This document shows positions 1 to 5,198 of a stretch of 5,198 nt of DNA, piece by piece. A program made the position numbers and the translations under genes. Within the stretch, counting starts at the first letter, position 1; the number at the start of each line of letters is the position of its first letter. The notes under the pieces are model-generated. The model saw only the letters and a program-made list of their open reading frames with translations. It ran no database searches and was not told where the DNA came from. The DNA is taken from contig CAUJFU010000358.1 in assembly GCA_963169055.1 (NCBI GenBank), positions 1 through 5,198 of the forward strand. The letters are read 5' to 3'. This DNA is from Myxococcota bacterium. Its GTDB lineage: Bacteria; Myxococcota_C; UBA6777.

Positions 1-1672
1 AATAACACATCGCAGGGATCGCCTTATCCACGTTGTCGTGTGCGATATACGCCATCCCATCGCGCCGATAGAGATAGAGGCCGTTTCCAGTCCCCGAACG
101 CGCATCAAAAAACACCCGAACTTGCCGCCCCCCGAGGATCATCAAGCGCCCTGCTTCGGTGTGCTTGGCGGGAAGCTCCGCCACCACACGCAACGTTTGC
201 GCATTTTGGACAACCAAAGAAAACGCCCCTTGGGTGCGTTCTTCGATACGATAGGCAAAAGGGCCGTGTCCATGTTCGGGCAGGCTCCGACACCGCAAGA
301 CCGCGCCCTGAGGCTCGATAGGAAGTGCGCTTGGTGCAGGCGTTTCGGTGTGAAGCCCCATCGCAAAGATGGAAAACAACCGCTGCAAGGCCAAATAAGC
401 GCGCTGTCCGCCATACTCGCCTTTTCCCAACACAAAGAACGAAAACTCTCGTCCCCCCTTGAAATGGGGCAAGCACACATAACCACCATACGCCCAATCC
501 CCATCCCCCGCGCCGATCTTCCCGTAGATCCGCCATCTTCCTTGGGTCCAACCGTCTAGCTGCTGTTGCGTCGGCAAAGCCTCCGTAAACACCGAGCGGA
601 TCCCAAGGTCGTACATCATCCCTCCGATTTTTTTACTTTCTTGATCCGTATCGCCATAAAACATCATCAAGAGATCTTCGGGTTGGACTGTCGGCAACCA
701 TGTGTTGTGCTGCGCACTGCGATAGGAATTCCCCAAGGCTGCGCCTTCTGCGCGATAGCCGTAGCTTTCCACCTCTGCGCCTTGTTTGCGCCCCTGCGGC
801 AAAAGGCGGATATCTCGATAATTGACGCCGATCCGTTTCCAAAACTCCGCCATCGCCAACGGCGTCAGGTGGTTGGGTGTGATGTGCATCGCCGATGTAT
901 CAAGTTCTACCGATGCTCCCCCATCCAGCCGAGGAATCCGATAATAACGATCAAAGCCGCGATCTCCGTAGTACCCATTAAACTCCTCGGTCGGCAAAGA
1001 CAACCAACCGCGCAAAAAAGAGGTAGCGTTGAGCGAGCCATCGTCTGGAGCGCCTAACCCCGCAAGATGTTTGAACAGACCGCCCGAAGTGTTGCTGCTG
1101 CTTTCATGCAGCGCATGGATATGATGCCCGAACGGATAACGCCCCAACAGGCCGTCGCTGATCATCGACGAGGCCCCAACCAAGCCTTCGGACAACAACC
1201 GCATACGATGCAACGCTGCAAAGGCCGCCACCACCTTTGTCGAAGACCAGTTTTGCCCTTTGGTGTGTTGCGTTCCATTTCCGTAGTAGTGGTAGTGCGG
1301 TATGCCCCCCACATTGCGCACATCCACCACCACCGCGCTCAACAACGAAGCGGGTGACCCCAACAAGCCATCCAACGCCGTCCACGAAAAGCCCTTTTGT
1401 CGCGGCCAATCCGTACGACTATAGTCGATTTCCTTCGAAGAATAGTACTCACGCGCAGCCCCTCTCAACCAACCTTCTCGAAACATCCGCGTCTTGGACT
1501 GATCAGGCAAAACACACTGCACGCTCCGCGTCCCCATCGCATCCCTAGGCACAGGAAAGCTCTCCACCGCACGCACTTGCACGCCCGATTCTTCGGCTTG
1601 GCCGCACGCCAACACACCCACCCACAAACCTACACACCACAACCACACACACCGATTCTTGCTTTGTCTCAT
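1..1672 (-). CDS. Lipoprotein serine hydrolase, class A beta-lactamase/PBP-like (C-terminus cut off by window)
   Basis: The frame is open for 557 codons from ATG at 1672 to the window edge with no stop. Residues 1-23 form a lipoprotein signal: Lys/Arg near the N-terminus, a hydrophobic stretch, then Val-Leu-Ala-Cys with Cys23 as the lipidated residue. The protein should therefore be membrane-anchored and face the periplasm. Serine-hydrolase landmarks occur in class A order: Ser143-Ser-Thr-Lys146 (nucleophile and general base, SxxK), Ser192-Ser-Asn194 followed by Thr (SDN-like), Thr270-Pro then Met-Ala (as in the conserved helix after the omega loop), and Lys385-Ile-Gly387 (KTG-like). Enzymes of this fold act on beta-lactams or on D-Ala-containing peptidoglycan peptides. 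I could not place a convincing omega-loop glutamate of the ExxLN type, so true beta-lactamase activity is doubtful. Spacing between motifs is larger than in classical enzymes, and more than 150 further residues follow the KIG motif. A DD-peptidase-like or other serine hydrolase is equally possible. An SD-like GAGGGG lies 6 nt upstream. Confidence 0.82.
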   Translation of the reverse strand, partial: MRQSKNRCVWLWCVGLWVGVLACGQAEESGVQVRAVESFPVPRDAMGTRSVQCVLPDQSKTRMFREGWLRGAAREYYSSKEIDYSRTDWPRQKGFSWTALDGLLGSPASLLSAVVVDVRNVGGIPHYHYYGNGTQHTKGQNWSSTKVVAAFAALHRMRLLSEGLVGASSMISDGLLGRYPFGHHIHALHESSSNTSGGLFKHLAGLGAPDDGSLNATSFLRGWLSLPTEEFNGYYGDRGFDRYYRIPRLDGGASVELDTSAMHITPNHLTPLAMAEFWKRIGVNYRDIRLLPQGRKQGAEVESYGYRAEGAALGNSYRSAQHNTWLPTVQPEDLLMMFYGDTDQESKKIGGMMYDLGIRSVFTEALPTQQQLDGWTQGRWRIYGKIGAGDGDWAYGGYVCLPHFKGGREFSFFVLGKGEYGGQRAYLALQRLFSIFAMGLHTETPAPSALPIEPQGAVLRCRSLPEHGHGPFAYRIEERTQGAFSLVVQNAQTLRVVAELPAKHTEAGRLMILGGRQVRVFFDARSGTGNGLYLYRRDGMAYIAHDNVDKAIPAMCY

Positions 1673-1678
1673 CTCGGA

Positions 1679-1684
1679 CCCCTC
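1679..1684 (-). promoter_or_regulatory. Ribosome binding site of the serine hydrolase gene
   Basis: Read on the minus strand the bases are GAGGGG, 6 nt before the ATG at 1672. The spacing is close to optimal and supports this start. The next residues make a proper lipoprotein signal peptide, which agrees. Confidence 0.65.
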
Positions 1685-1734
1685 ACAACAGAACACCACC
1701 CCCTCTTCCTTTACGGCTTGAAAAAGAGCGGCTT

Positions 1735-1753
1735 GTTCAATGAACGATTGTTC
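1735..1753. promoter_or_regulatory. Operator-like palindrome cluster (GTTC/GAAC/GTTC)
   Basis: Two overlapping inverted repeats share a central GAAC: GTTCA-A-TGAAC (1735-1745) and GAAC-GATT-GTTC (1742-1753). They lie roughly +7 to +25 relative to the predicted start of the minus-strand transcript, a position where a bound protein would block transcription. GAAC-N4-GTTC is the core of the LexA/DinR box known from Gram-positive bacteria. Whether LexA of this organism uses that form is unknown, and a different dimeric repressor could be the binder. Confidence 0.4.
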
Positions 1754-1766
1754 TAAAAACGTGGGG

Positions 1767-1795
1767 CATATAAAGCGAGATCAAAAAGATGTCAA
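1767..1795 (-). promoter_or_regulatory. Sigma70-type promoter for the serine hydrolase gene
   Basis: On the minus strand, TTGACA (1795-1790, perfect -35) is followed by exactly 17 bases and then TATATG (1772-1767, four of six matches to TATAAT). Transcription would start near 1760, leaving a leader of about 88 nt before the ATG at 1672. The region is AT-rich compared with the coding DNA on either side. Confidence 0.65.
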
Positions 1796-1829
1796 GCAAA
1801 AAAACAACATACGACACCTTATCCCCATG

Positions 1830-1865
1830 ACGAACGATGCTGTTGACAAATCCCTCCACGTTCGT
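1830..1865. repeat. Inverted repeat ACGAACG / CGTTCGT around a -35-like hexamer
   Basis: Perfect 7-bp arms at 1830-1836 and 1859-1865 are separated by 22 bases, which contain TTGACA at 1843-1848. The arms again carry GAAC and GTTC, echoing the site at 1735-1753. This may be a binding site for a regulator of the plus-strand gene, or chance. The loop is too long and there is no T-run, so it is not a terminator. Confidence 0.3.
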
Positions 1866-1871
1866 TGTGCC
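1843..1871 (+). promoter_or_regulatory. Possible weak promoter for the protease gene
   Basis: TTGACA at 1843-1848 is a perfect -35 hexamer, but the bases at 17-nt spacing (TGTGCC, 1866-1871) are a poor -10. A TTATTC a few bases further on is slightly better but too far away. The promoter would leave a leader of about 100 nt before the TTG start at 1975. Activator-dependent use or an alternative sigma factor is possible. Confidence 0.28.
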
Positions 1872-1961
1872 TTATTCCCAGTTGTTTTCTTTCATGCGAA
1901 GATGCGCGGTTGGATGGAAGCGAAAGGAACGGCTGCGAAGAAGCCGAGCATCGGAGCGGAT

Positions 1962-1966
1962 AGGAG
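1962..1966 (+). promoter_or_regulatory. Ribosome binding site deciding a TTG start
   Basis: AGGAG lies 8 nt before TTG at 1975. No comparable site precedes the in-frame ATG at 1894, which would give a long Arg-rich leader with no signal-peptide form. None precedes GTG 2005 or ATG 2008, which would remove the positively charged n-region. This site is the main reason for choosing the TTG. Confidence 0.65.
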
Positions 1967-1974
1967 AGTGTGTC

Positions 1975-4900
1975 TTGTGGAAGTGTCGTGATCGAAGATG
2001 GTTTGTGATGTGGATCGGTTTGGGATGGATGGTGTGGGGCGCTTGTTTACCGACCGATACGCCGTTGTTGGACAAGATCGGGAACACAACACAGCCGATT
2101 ATCGGGGGGCAACCGGACTTGCGTTATCCTGCGGTAGGAGCGTTGACCTCGAATCGTTCGTCATTTTGCACAGGGACGTTGATCGCCAAGCGCGTGGTGT
2201 TGACGGCAGCGCACTGTGTGGATGCGGCGCTGGAAAACAAAGGGGCATCGGTCGAGTTTCGGATCGATCTTCCTGATGCGAACGCCTCTTCGGGTTTCCA
2301 AGCCAACTACTTTGCGTTTGATATGGCCTTGTTTAAGAACCACCCGATCTGGAACACCAACCTCTCAAATGGCGGGGATATCGGCTTTGGCATCCTCAAG
2401 CAAGCCGTCAACATCGCGCAACCGATCGCGGTGAACTTCAACACAGACACGAATCTTTGGGCGAGCAAAAGCCCGTTGTTTCTGGGTTATGGTCTATTGC
2501 AAAGTACCCCCACGCGGATATCCGCCGACCGCAAACACGGAGTCGAGATCCCGATCGTACAAGTGTTGACGGATCGCTTTACGCACCAAGCAACGGGAAA
2601 AAGCGTGTGTCATGGGGATTCGGGTGGTCCTGCGCTGGTGCTTCTTGATGGAAAGGTCCGAGTAATCGGCGTGAACTCTTATGTGAGCGCGCCTTCGGTG
2701 CAAGGGGCCAATCCACCGCGTTCTAGCTGCACAGGTTCGGGGACTTCGATGCGTACGGATACGTACACCAGTTTTATCCAGTCGATCTTGTCGAGTTATG
2801 GCGATGGTCCCGAGCCTTGCACCCAAGATGCTGATTGCGGCGTCTGTCGGCGGTGCGCGAGTACCAAGTTTTGCGAAGGCGTCCCGATCAGCCAATCGAC
2901 GAGGATCTGTGGCGCGTGCAAAAGCGACAAGGACTGTTTGGGCGGTGGATGCTTTCGTTTTCAAGACGGATACCGCTGTCTTTTGGCCTGTGACGCTACG
3001 GATTGTTGCCCAGACGGCCAGTACTGCGCGACGCTTCAAACCCAAAGCAGTGTAGCGAAGTTGTGTATGCCCTTTGAGGGTTCGTGTCCTGCGCTGGTTT
3101 GCAACAGCACAGCAACGTGCGGCGCAGGAGAGTTTTGCGAAAACGGTAGCTGTCAGCCTCAACCCGTTGCGCGCTCCGCTGACTTGTGCAAGCCCTGTCA
3201 AAGTCAAGCCGACTGCCAAGCAAGCGGCGGATATTGCTTGGGCATCGAAGGGCATCGCTATTGTTCCCAACCCTGTGGGGCGGGAGACTTTTGCCCTGCG
3301 GGTTATGCTTGTCAAGAACCCTACGCAGGACTTCCTCGCCAATGTTTGCCCGAAGATGGGGCCTGTCAGATCCCCTGTTTGTTTGATAGCCATTGTCCGA
3401 AAAGCCATAGCTGCACGGGTGGAGTCTGCGCAGAACCCCAAGGAGGCGGATTTGCGGCATCTTGCGATCCTGTGCCTTGTCAAGATCCGCTGGTTTGCAA
3501 ACGCACGCTCAGCGGTAAACGCTGTCTTCCCGCTTGTGGGGTGCCTGCCGGAAAAGCCGGAAGCACCTGTCGCAACGGAACAAGCTGTGACGCTCCGATG
3601 TCGTGCTACACGCTGGCTTCTTCTCAAAATCTCTGCCTGCATCCCTGCAACAGCGACGCAGACTGCGGTAAGGTAGGCGGAGGTTTTTGTTATCAAAATG
3701 TCTGCGCTTGCCGTCAGACTGCGGACTGTGGACAAGGCTTCTCTTGCAACACAAGCTCGGGTGTGATCGGGGCTTGCGTTGCGACCTCAACCGTCCAAGC
3801 CTGCGCGTCTCCTTACACCTGCGAATCTTTCCAAGGCGAAAGTTATTGTGTCTCTGCCACGCCCGGACAACGGGCGCTCGGCCAGTCGTGCGATCCGCTG
3901 AACCGCTGCAAACAAGATCTCGCGTGTATCCGCACCAACGACGGGAGTTTTTGCGTAGAAGATTGCAGCCAAACCAAGACCTGCCGTTTTGGCGGCTATT
4001 GCAGCAAACCCAACACGCAGATCGATATCTGCTATTGCGCAGAAGACAAAGATTGTGGCGAAGATCGCGTTTGTCGCCGAATCTTCCGCCCCTTTGGGAT
4101 CTGTGAAGGAAACCGCACAAGCAATCCTTGCCGAAATGACGGCGAGTGTCCACCGACGTATGCTTGTCGAGGAGGCCGCTGTTTGTCGGAGATCGAGCTT
4201 GAGCAATGGCAAGAGCAGCCTGCGCAGCCTGATGCTTCGCCCGATGTCGTCGAAGGAGAAGATGAGCCAAAGCCCGAAGCCATCGCCGAGACCGTCGCTG
4301 AACCGAAGCTCGAAGCCATCGCCGAGACCGCCGCTGAACCAAAGCCCGAAGCCACCGCCGAGATCGCTGCCGACGCTCCACCCAAAACAGGGTGCGGTTG
4401 TTCATCTGCACCGAAGAACACAACACCCTCGGCAGGATGGGGCTTGTTTGCGATGTTGCTGCTTGTTTTCTTGCGACGGAAGCGCTCGTTCGAGTGGCTT
4501 GGTGGTCGCCGCATCAGGCCGCTGCTGTGGGCCGTGGGTCTGTGCGGTCTGTCTTTGATCCCATTGTTCGGATGCCCCGAACCTAGCGTATCTTGCCGCC
4601 TAGACAGCGATTGCGCACAAGGGCAGATCTGCCAAACCACCCGATGCCAAGCGCCCTCCCAAGAGACCCATTCAGAAACACCCACCGAGCCCGTCACAGA
4701 GAAGCTGCCTGATGCTTCACCCGAACCCACCGCCGAGATCAACCCCGAAGAAGCATCCGAGGCCAACGCTGAACAAACCCTCGACGCTTCGCCCGAATCC
4801 ACCGCCGAGATCAGCCCCGAACCCATCGCCGAAACGCTACCCGAGTCCCAACCTGAGCCTCTCCCCGAAGAGATCACGCATCTGCCCCCCGGCCAACAGC

Positions 4901-5198
4901 CCAACGCTTGCGCCCACACCAACGCGCCGACGTGTTGCCTCCCAAGTGTCCTGCAACGGCGATGGGAAGCCTACACCGAAAACAATAGCCGCTTTGGGAT
5001 CTTGCGCGCAGCGATCAGCCCCGATGGAACGCACCTCGCCGCGATCGACGATGAAGGCCAGATCGTCCGCGTCTTGGATCTCGCGACCGAGCGGCTCAAG
5101 TACACCTTCGTCGAAGCCACCAGCGCCCTTCAACATCTCGCGTGGAGTCCCGATAGCCAGAGCCTCGCAGCCGTCGGAAGTGACCGCCTTGTTCATCT
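1975..5198 (+). CDS. Trypsin-fold protease with Cys-rich stalk and MYXO-CTERM signal, fused in frame to a lipoprotein-type WD40 protein (C-terminus cut off)
   Basis: One frame is open for 1074 codons from TTG 1975 to the window end with no stop. Residues 1-24 are an export signal (Lys3, Arg5, Arg7, Arg8, hydrophobic core, Trp-Gly-Ala-Cys24, a weak lipobox). Residues 42 to about 272 are an S1-family serine protease: Ile-Ile-Gly-Gly at 42-45, Cys65/Cys81 flanking the His80 motif, Asp135, and Gly-Asp-Ser216-Gly-Gly-Pro. Residues 282-736 hold about 70 cysteines. A Pro/Glu/Ala linker follows, then a MYXO-CTERM-like signal (805-837). Directly after it comes a second signal sequence ending at Cys867, a Cys stub (867-891), an acidic Pro-rich linker and WD40 sequence. 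Myxobacterial proteases of this type normally end just after the Arg-rich tail, so the continuation is odd. The continuous open frame and uniform codon style argue against an assembly error but cannot exclude a single lost stop codon. In vivo substrates are unknown. Confidence 0.85.
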   Translation, partial: MWKCRDRRWFVMWIGLGWMVWGACLPTDTPLLDKIGNTTQPIIGGQPDLRYPAVGALTSNRSSFCTGTLIAKRVVLTAAHCVDAALENKGASVEFRIDLPDANASSGFQANYFAFDMALFKNHPIWNTNLSNGGDIGFGILKQAVNIAQPIAVNFNTDTNLWASKSPLFLGYGLLQSTPTRISADRKHGVEIPIVQVLTDRFTHQATGKSVCHGDSGGPALVLLDGKVRVIGVNSYVSAPSVQGANPPRSSCTGSGTSMRTDTYTSFIQSILSSYGDGPEPCTQDADCGVCRRCASTKFCEGVPISQSTRICGACKSDKDCLGGGCFRFQDGYRCLLACDATDCCPDGQYCATLQTQSSVAKLCMPFEGSCPALVCNSTATCGAGEFCENGSCQPQPVARSADLCKPCQSQADCQASGGYCLGIEGHRYCSQPCGAGDFCPAGYACQEPYAGLPRQCLPEDGACQIPCLFDSHCPKSHSCTGGVCAEPQGGGFAASCDPVPCQDPLVCKRTLSGKRCLPACGVPAGKAGSTCRNGTSCDAPMSCYTLASSQNLCLHPCNSDADCGKVGGGFCYQNVCACRQTADCGQGFSCNTSSGVIGACVATSTVQACASPYTCESFQGESYCVSATPGQRALGQSCDPLNRCKQDLACIRTNDGSFCVEDCSQTKTCRFGGYCSKPNTQIDICYCAEDKDCGEDRVCRRIFRPFGICEGNRTSNPCRNDGECPPTYACRGGRCLSEIELEQWQEQPAQPDASPDVVEGEDEPKPEAIAETVAEPKLEAIAETAAEPKPEATAEIAADAPPKTGCGCSSAPKNTTPSAGWGLFAMLLLVFLRRKRSFEWLGGRRIRPLLWAVGLCGLSLIPLFGCPEPSVSCRLDSDCAQGQICQTTRCQAPSQETHSETPTEPVTEKLPDASPEPTAEINPEEASEANAEQTLDASPESTAEISPEPIAETLPESQPEPLPEEITHLPPGQQPNACAHTNAPTCCLPSVLQRRWEAYTENNSRFGILRAAISPDGTHLAAIDDEGQIVRVLDLATERLKYTFVEATSALQHLAWSPDSQSLAAVGSDRLVH
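2098..2790 (+). other. Peptidase S1 (chymotrypsin-fold) catalytic domain
   Basis: The triad is complete: His80 in Thr-Ala-Ala-His-Cys, Asp135 in Gly-Asp-Ile-Gly-Phe, and Ser216 in Cys-His-Gly-Asp-Ser-Gly-Gly-Pro. Aligning by eye to chymotrypsin numbering, residue 189 is Ser210, residues 214-216 are Ser235-Tyr236-Val237, and 226 is Gly in the C-terminal Ser-Gly-Thr-Ser-Met-Arg stretch. This resembles a chymotrypsin/elastase-type S1 pocket and not the Asp189 of trypsin. The residues before Ile42 are Thr-Gln-Pro, so activation by a trypsin-like cut after Arg or Lys is not available at the usual place. Confidence 0.85.
2818..4182 (+). other. Cys-rich repeat region (about 70 Cys in 455 residues)
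   Basis: Residues 282-736 are built from short modules with the recurring pattern C-x-x-D-x-D-C-x-x-G-x-x-C. Examples are Cys-Thr-Gln-Asp-Ala-Asp-Cys at 282, Cys-Lys-Ser-Asp-Lys-Asp-Cys, Cys-Asn-Ser-Asp-Ala-Asp-Cys and Cys-Ala-Glu-Asp-Lys-Asp-Cys. By my count the number of cysteines is even, as expected if all are paired in disulfides after export. Similar modules occur in myxobacterial surface proteins, where they are thought to act as rigid stalks or binding regions. Their ligand is not evident here. Confidence 0.75.
4264..4371 (+). repeat. Three tandem 36-bp repeats coding for 12-residue linker units
   Basis: Units start at 4264, 4300 and 4336 and encode Glu-Pro-Lys-x-Glu-Ala-x-Ala-Glu-x-x-Ala three times, with few base differences. 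They form a Pro/Glu/Ala spacer between the Cys-rich region and the sorting signal. The period is a multiple of three, so copy-number change would keep the frame. Confidence 0.85.
4387..4485 (+). other. MYXO-CTERM-like C-terminal sorting signal, located inside the ORF
   Basis: Residues 805-837: Thr-Gly-Cys-Gly-Cys-Ser-Ser, a short polar stretch, a hydrophobic helix (Gly821 to Leu833) and the basic tail Arg-Arg-Lys-Arg. This is the tripartite form of MYXO-CTERM: an invariant Cys, a membrane helix and a basic cluster. In Myxococcota such signals sit at the extreme C-terminus and are processed by intramembrane-protease sortase analogues for surface attachment. Here at least 237 more residues follow. 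Confidence 0.75.
4507..4575 (+). other. Internal lipoprotein-type signal sequence
   Basis: Residues 845-867: Arg-Arg-Ile-Arg, a hydrophobic core rich in Leu/Val/Gly, then Pro-Leu-Phe-Gly-Cys867 and Pro-Glu-Pro. Form and length fit a bacterial lipoprotein signal, although Phe at -2 is not the usual residue. It starts only eight residues after the basic tail of the sorting signal. In-frame start codons that could initiate a separate protein are ATG 4453, TTG 4471 and GTG 4534. None has a strong SD, and the GTG would leave no charged n-region. Confidence 0.6.
4711..4821 (+). repeat. Direct repeat in the second acidic Pro-rich linker
   Basis: Two copies of Asp-Ala-Ser-Pro-Glu-x-Thr-Ala-Glu-Ile-x-Pro-Glu start at 4711 and 4783, 72 bp (24 residues) apart. 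A related start, Pro-Asp-Ala-Ser-Pro-Asp, is also found in the first linker at 4228-4242. The two linkers are therefore of one kind. Confidence 0.65.
4912..5198 (+). other. Start of a WD40-type beta-propeller (incomplete)
   Basis: After a Cys979...Cys-Cys segment, the sequence shows two blade signatures: Ile-Ser-Pro-Asp-Gly at 1014-1018 and Trp-Ser-Pro-Asp-Ser at 1057-1061. Each is followed by a Leu-Ala-Ala-hydrophobic strand, and the first also by an Ile-Val-Arg-Val-Leu-Asp strand. Their 43-residue spacing fits one WD40 blade. More blades are expected beyond the window. Propellers of this sort bind proteins or peptides. Confidence 0.7.

Noticed and set aside
38-1548. Several plus-strand open frames over the serine hydrolase gene
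   Set aside because: The minus frame is open for the whole stretch, with a signal peptide, catalytic motifs, SD and promoter. The plus frames are Pro/Arg/His-rich and overlap one another.
1830-1865. Intrinsic terminator
   Set aside because: The 22-base loop is too long, the arms are not GC-rich and no T-run follows. No gene ends nearby.
1740-1991. An 83-codon open frame in the intergenic region
   Set aside because: It starts inside the operator-like palindrome, runs through the promoter and the SD of the protease gene, has no good SD of its own and no recognisable features.
1998-2276. ATG at 1998 as start of the plus-strand gene
   Set aside because: It is in a different frame from the protease and closes at 2276. 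The protease motifs are read in the frame of TTG 1975.
4264-4371. CRISPR-like short regular repeat
   Set aside because: The units are directly adjacent with no spacers, are in frame and encode a Pro/Glu/Ala protein linker.
2494-4922. Long open frames on the minus strand opposite the protease gene (up to about 413 codons)
   Set aside because: They lie antisense to the Cys-rich and linker coding sequence, have no recognisable domain, and are Arg/Ala/Ser-rich as expected for mirrored codon bias. The plus frame has clear domains throughout.

Overview
The window looks like chromosomal DNA from a member of the Myxococcota or a close relative (former Deltaproteobacteria), with moderate GC content. 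The main grounds are a MYXO-CTERM-type sorting signal (Gly-Cys-Gly-Cys-Ser-Ser, hydrophobic helix, Arg-Arg-Lys-Arg), very cysteine-rich secreted modules of the C-x-x-D-x-D-C type attached to a trypsin-fold protease, and lipoprotein signals on both genes. This assignment is an inference from gene style. No rRNA or tRNA marker is present.

Layout: two large genes point away from each other across a roughly 300-bp intergenic region, and both run off the window. On the minus strand, 1672 down to 1 (C-terminus missing) encodes a lipoprotein serine hydrolase with class A beta-lactamase-like motifs (Ser143-x-x-Lys146, Ser192-x-Asn194, Lys385-x-Gly387). The intergenic region (1673-1974) holds a good sigma70-type promoter for the minus-strand gene. 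Just downstream of that promoter lies a GAAC-N4-GTTC operator-like site. A weaker promoter candidate and a strong AGGAG ribosome binding site serve the plus-strand gene.

On the plus strand, 1975 to 5198 (C-terminus missing) is one uninterrupted reading frame of at least 1074 codons. It encodes, in order: an export signal, a trypsin-fold protease with an intact catalytic triad, about 70 cysteines in short repeated modules, a Pro/Glu/Ala linker with three 12-residue repeats, and a complete MYXO-CTERM-like signal. Then, with no stop codon, come a second lipoprotein-type signal sequence, another Cys-rich stub, a second acidic Pro-rich linker and the start of a WD40 beta-propeller. It reads like two normally separate exported proteins joined in frame, with a C-terminal sorting signal back to back with a lipoprotein signal. 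That junction is the most unusual thing here.

Both genes encode predicted envelope or surface proteins: a peptidoglycan- or beta-lactam-related hydrolase, and a protease plus propeller. Nothing in the sequence shows that they act in one pathway. The divergent arrangement only allows shared control through the common intergenic region. No mobile element, CRISPR array, RNA gene or intrinsic terminator was found.
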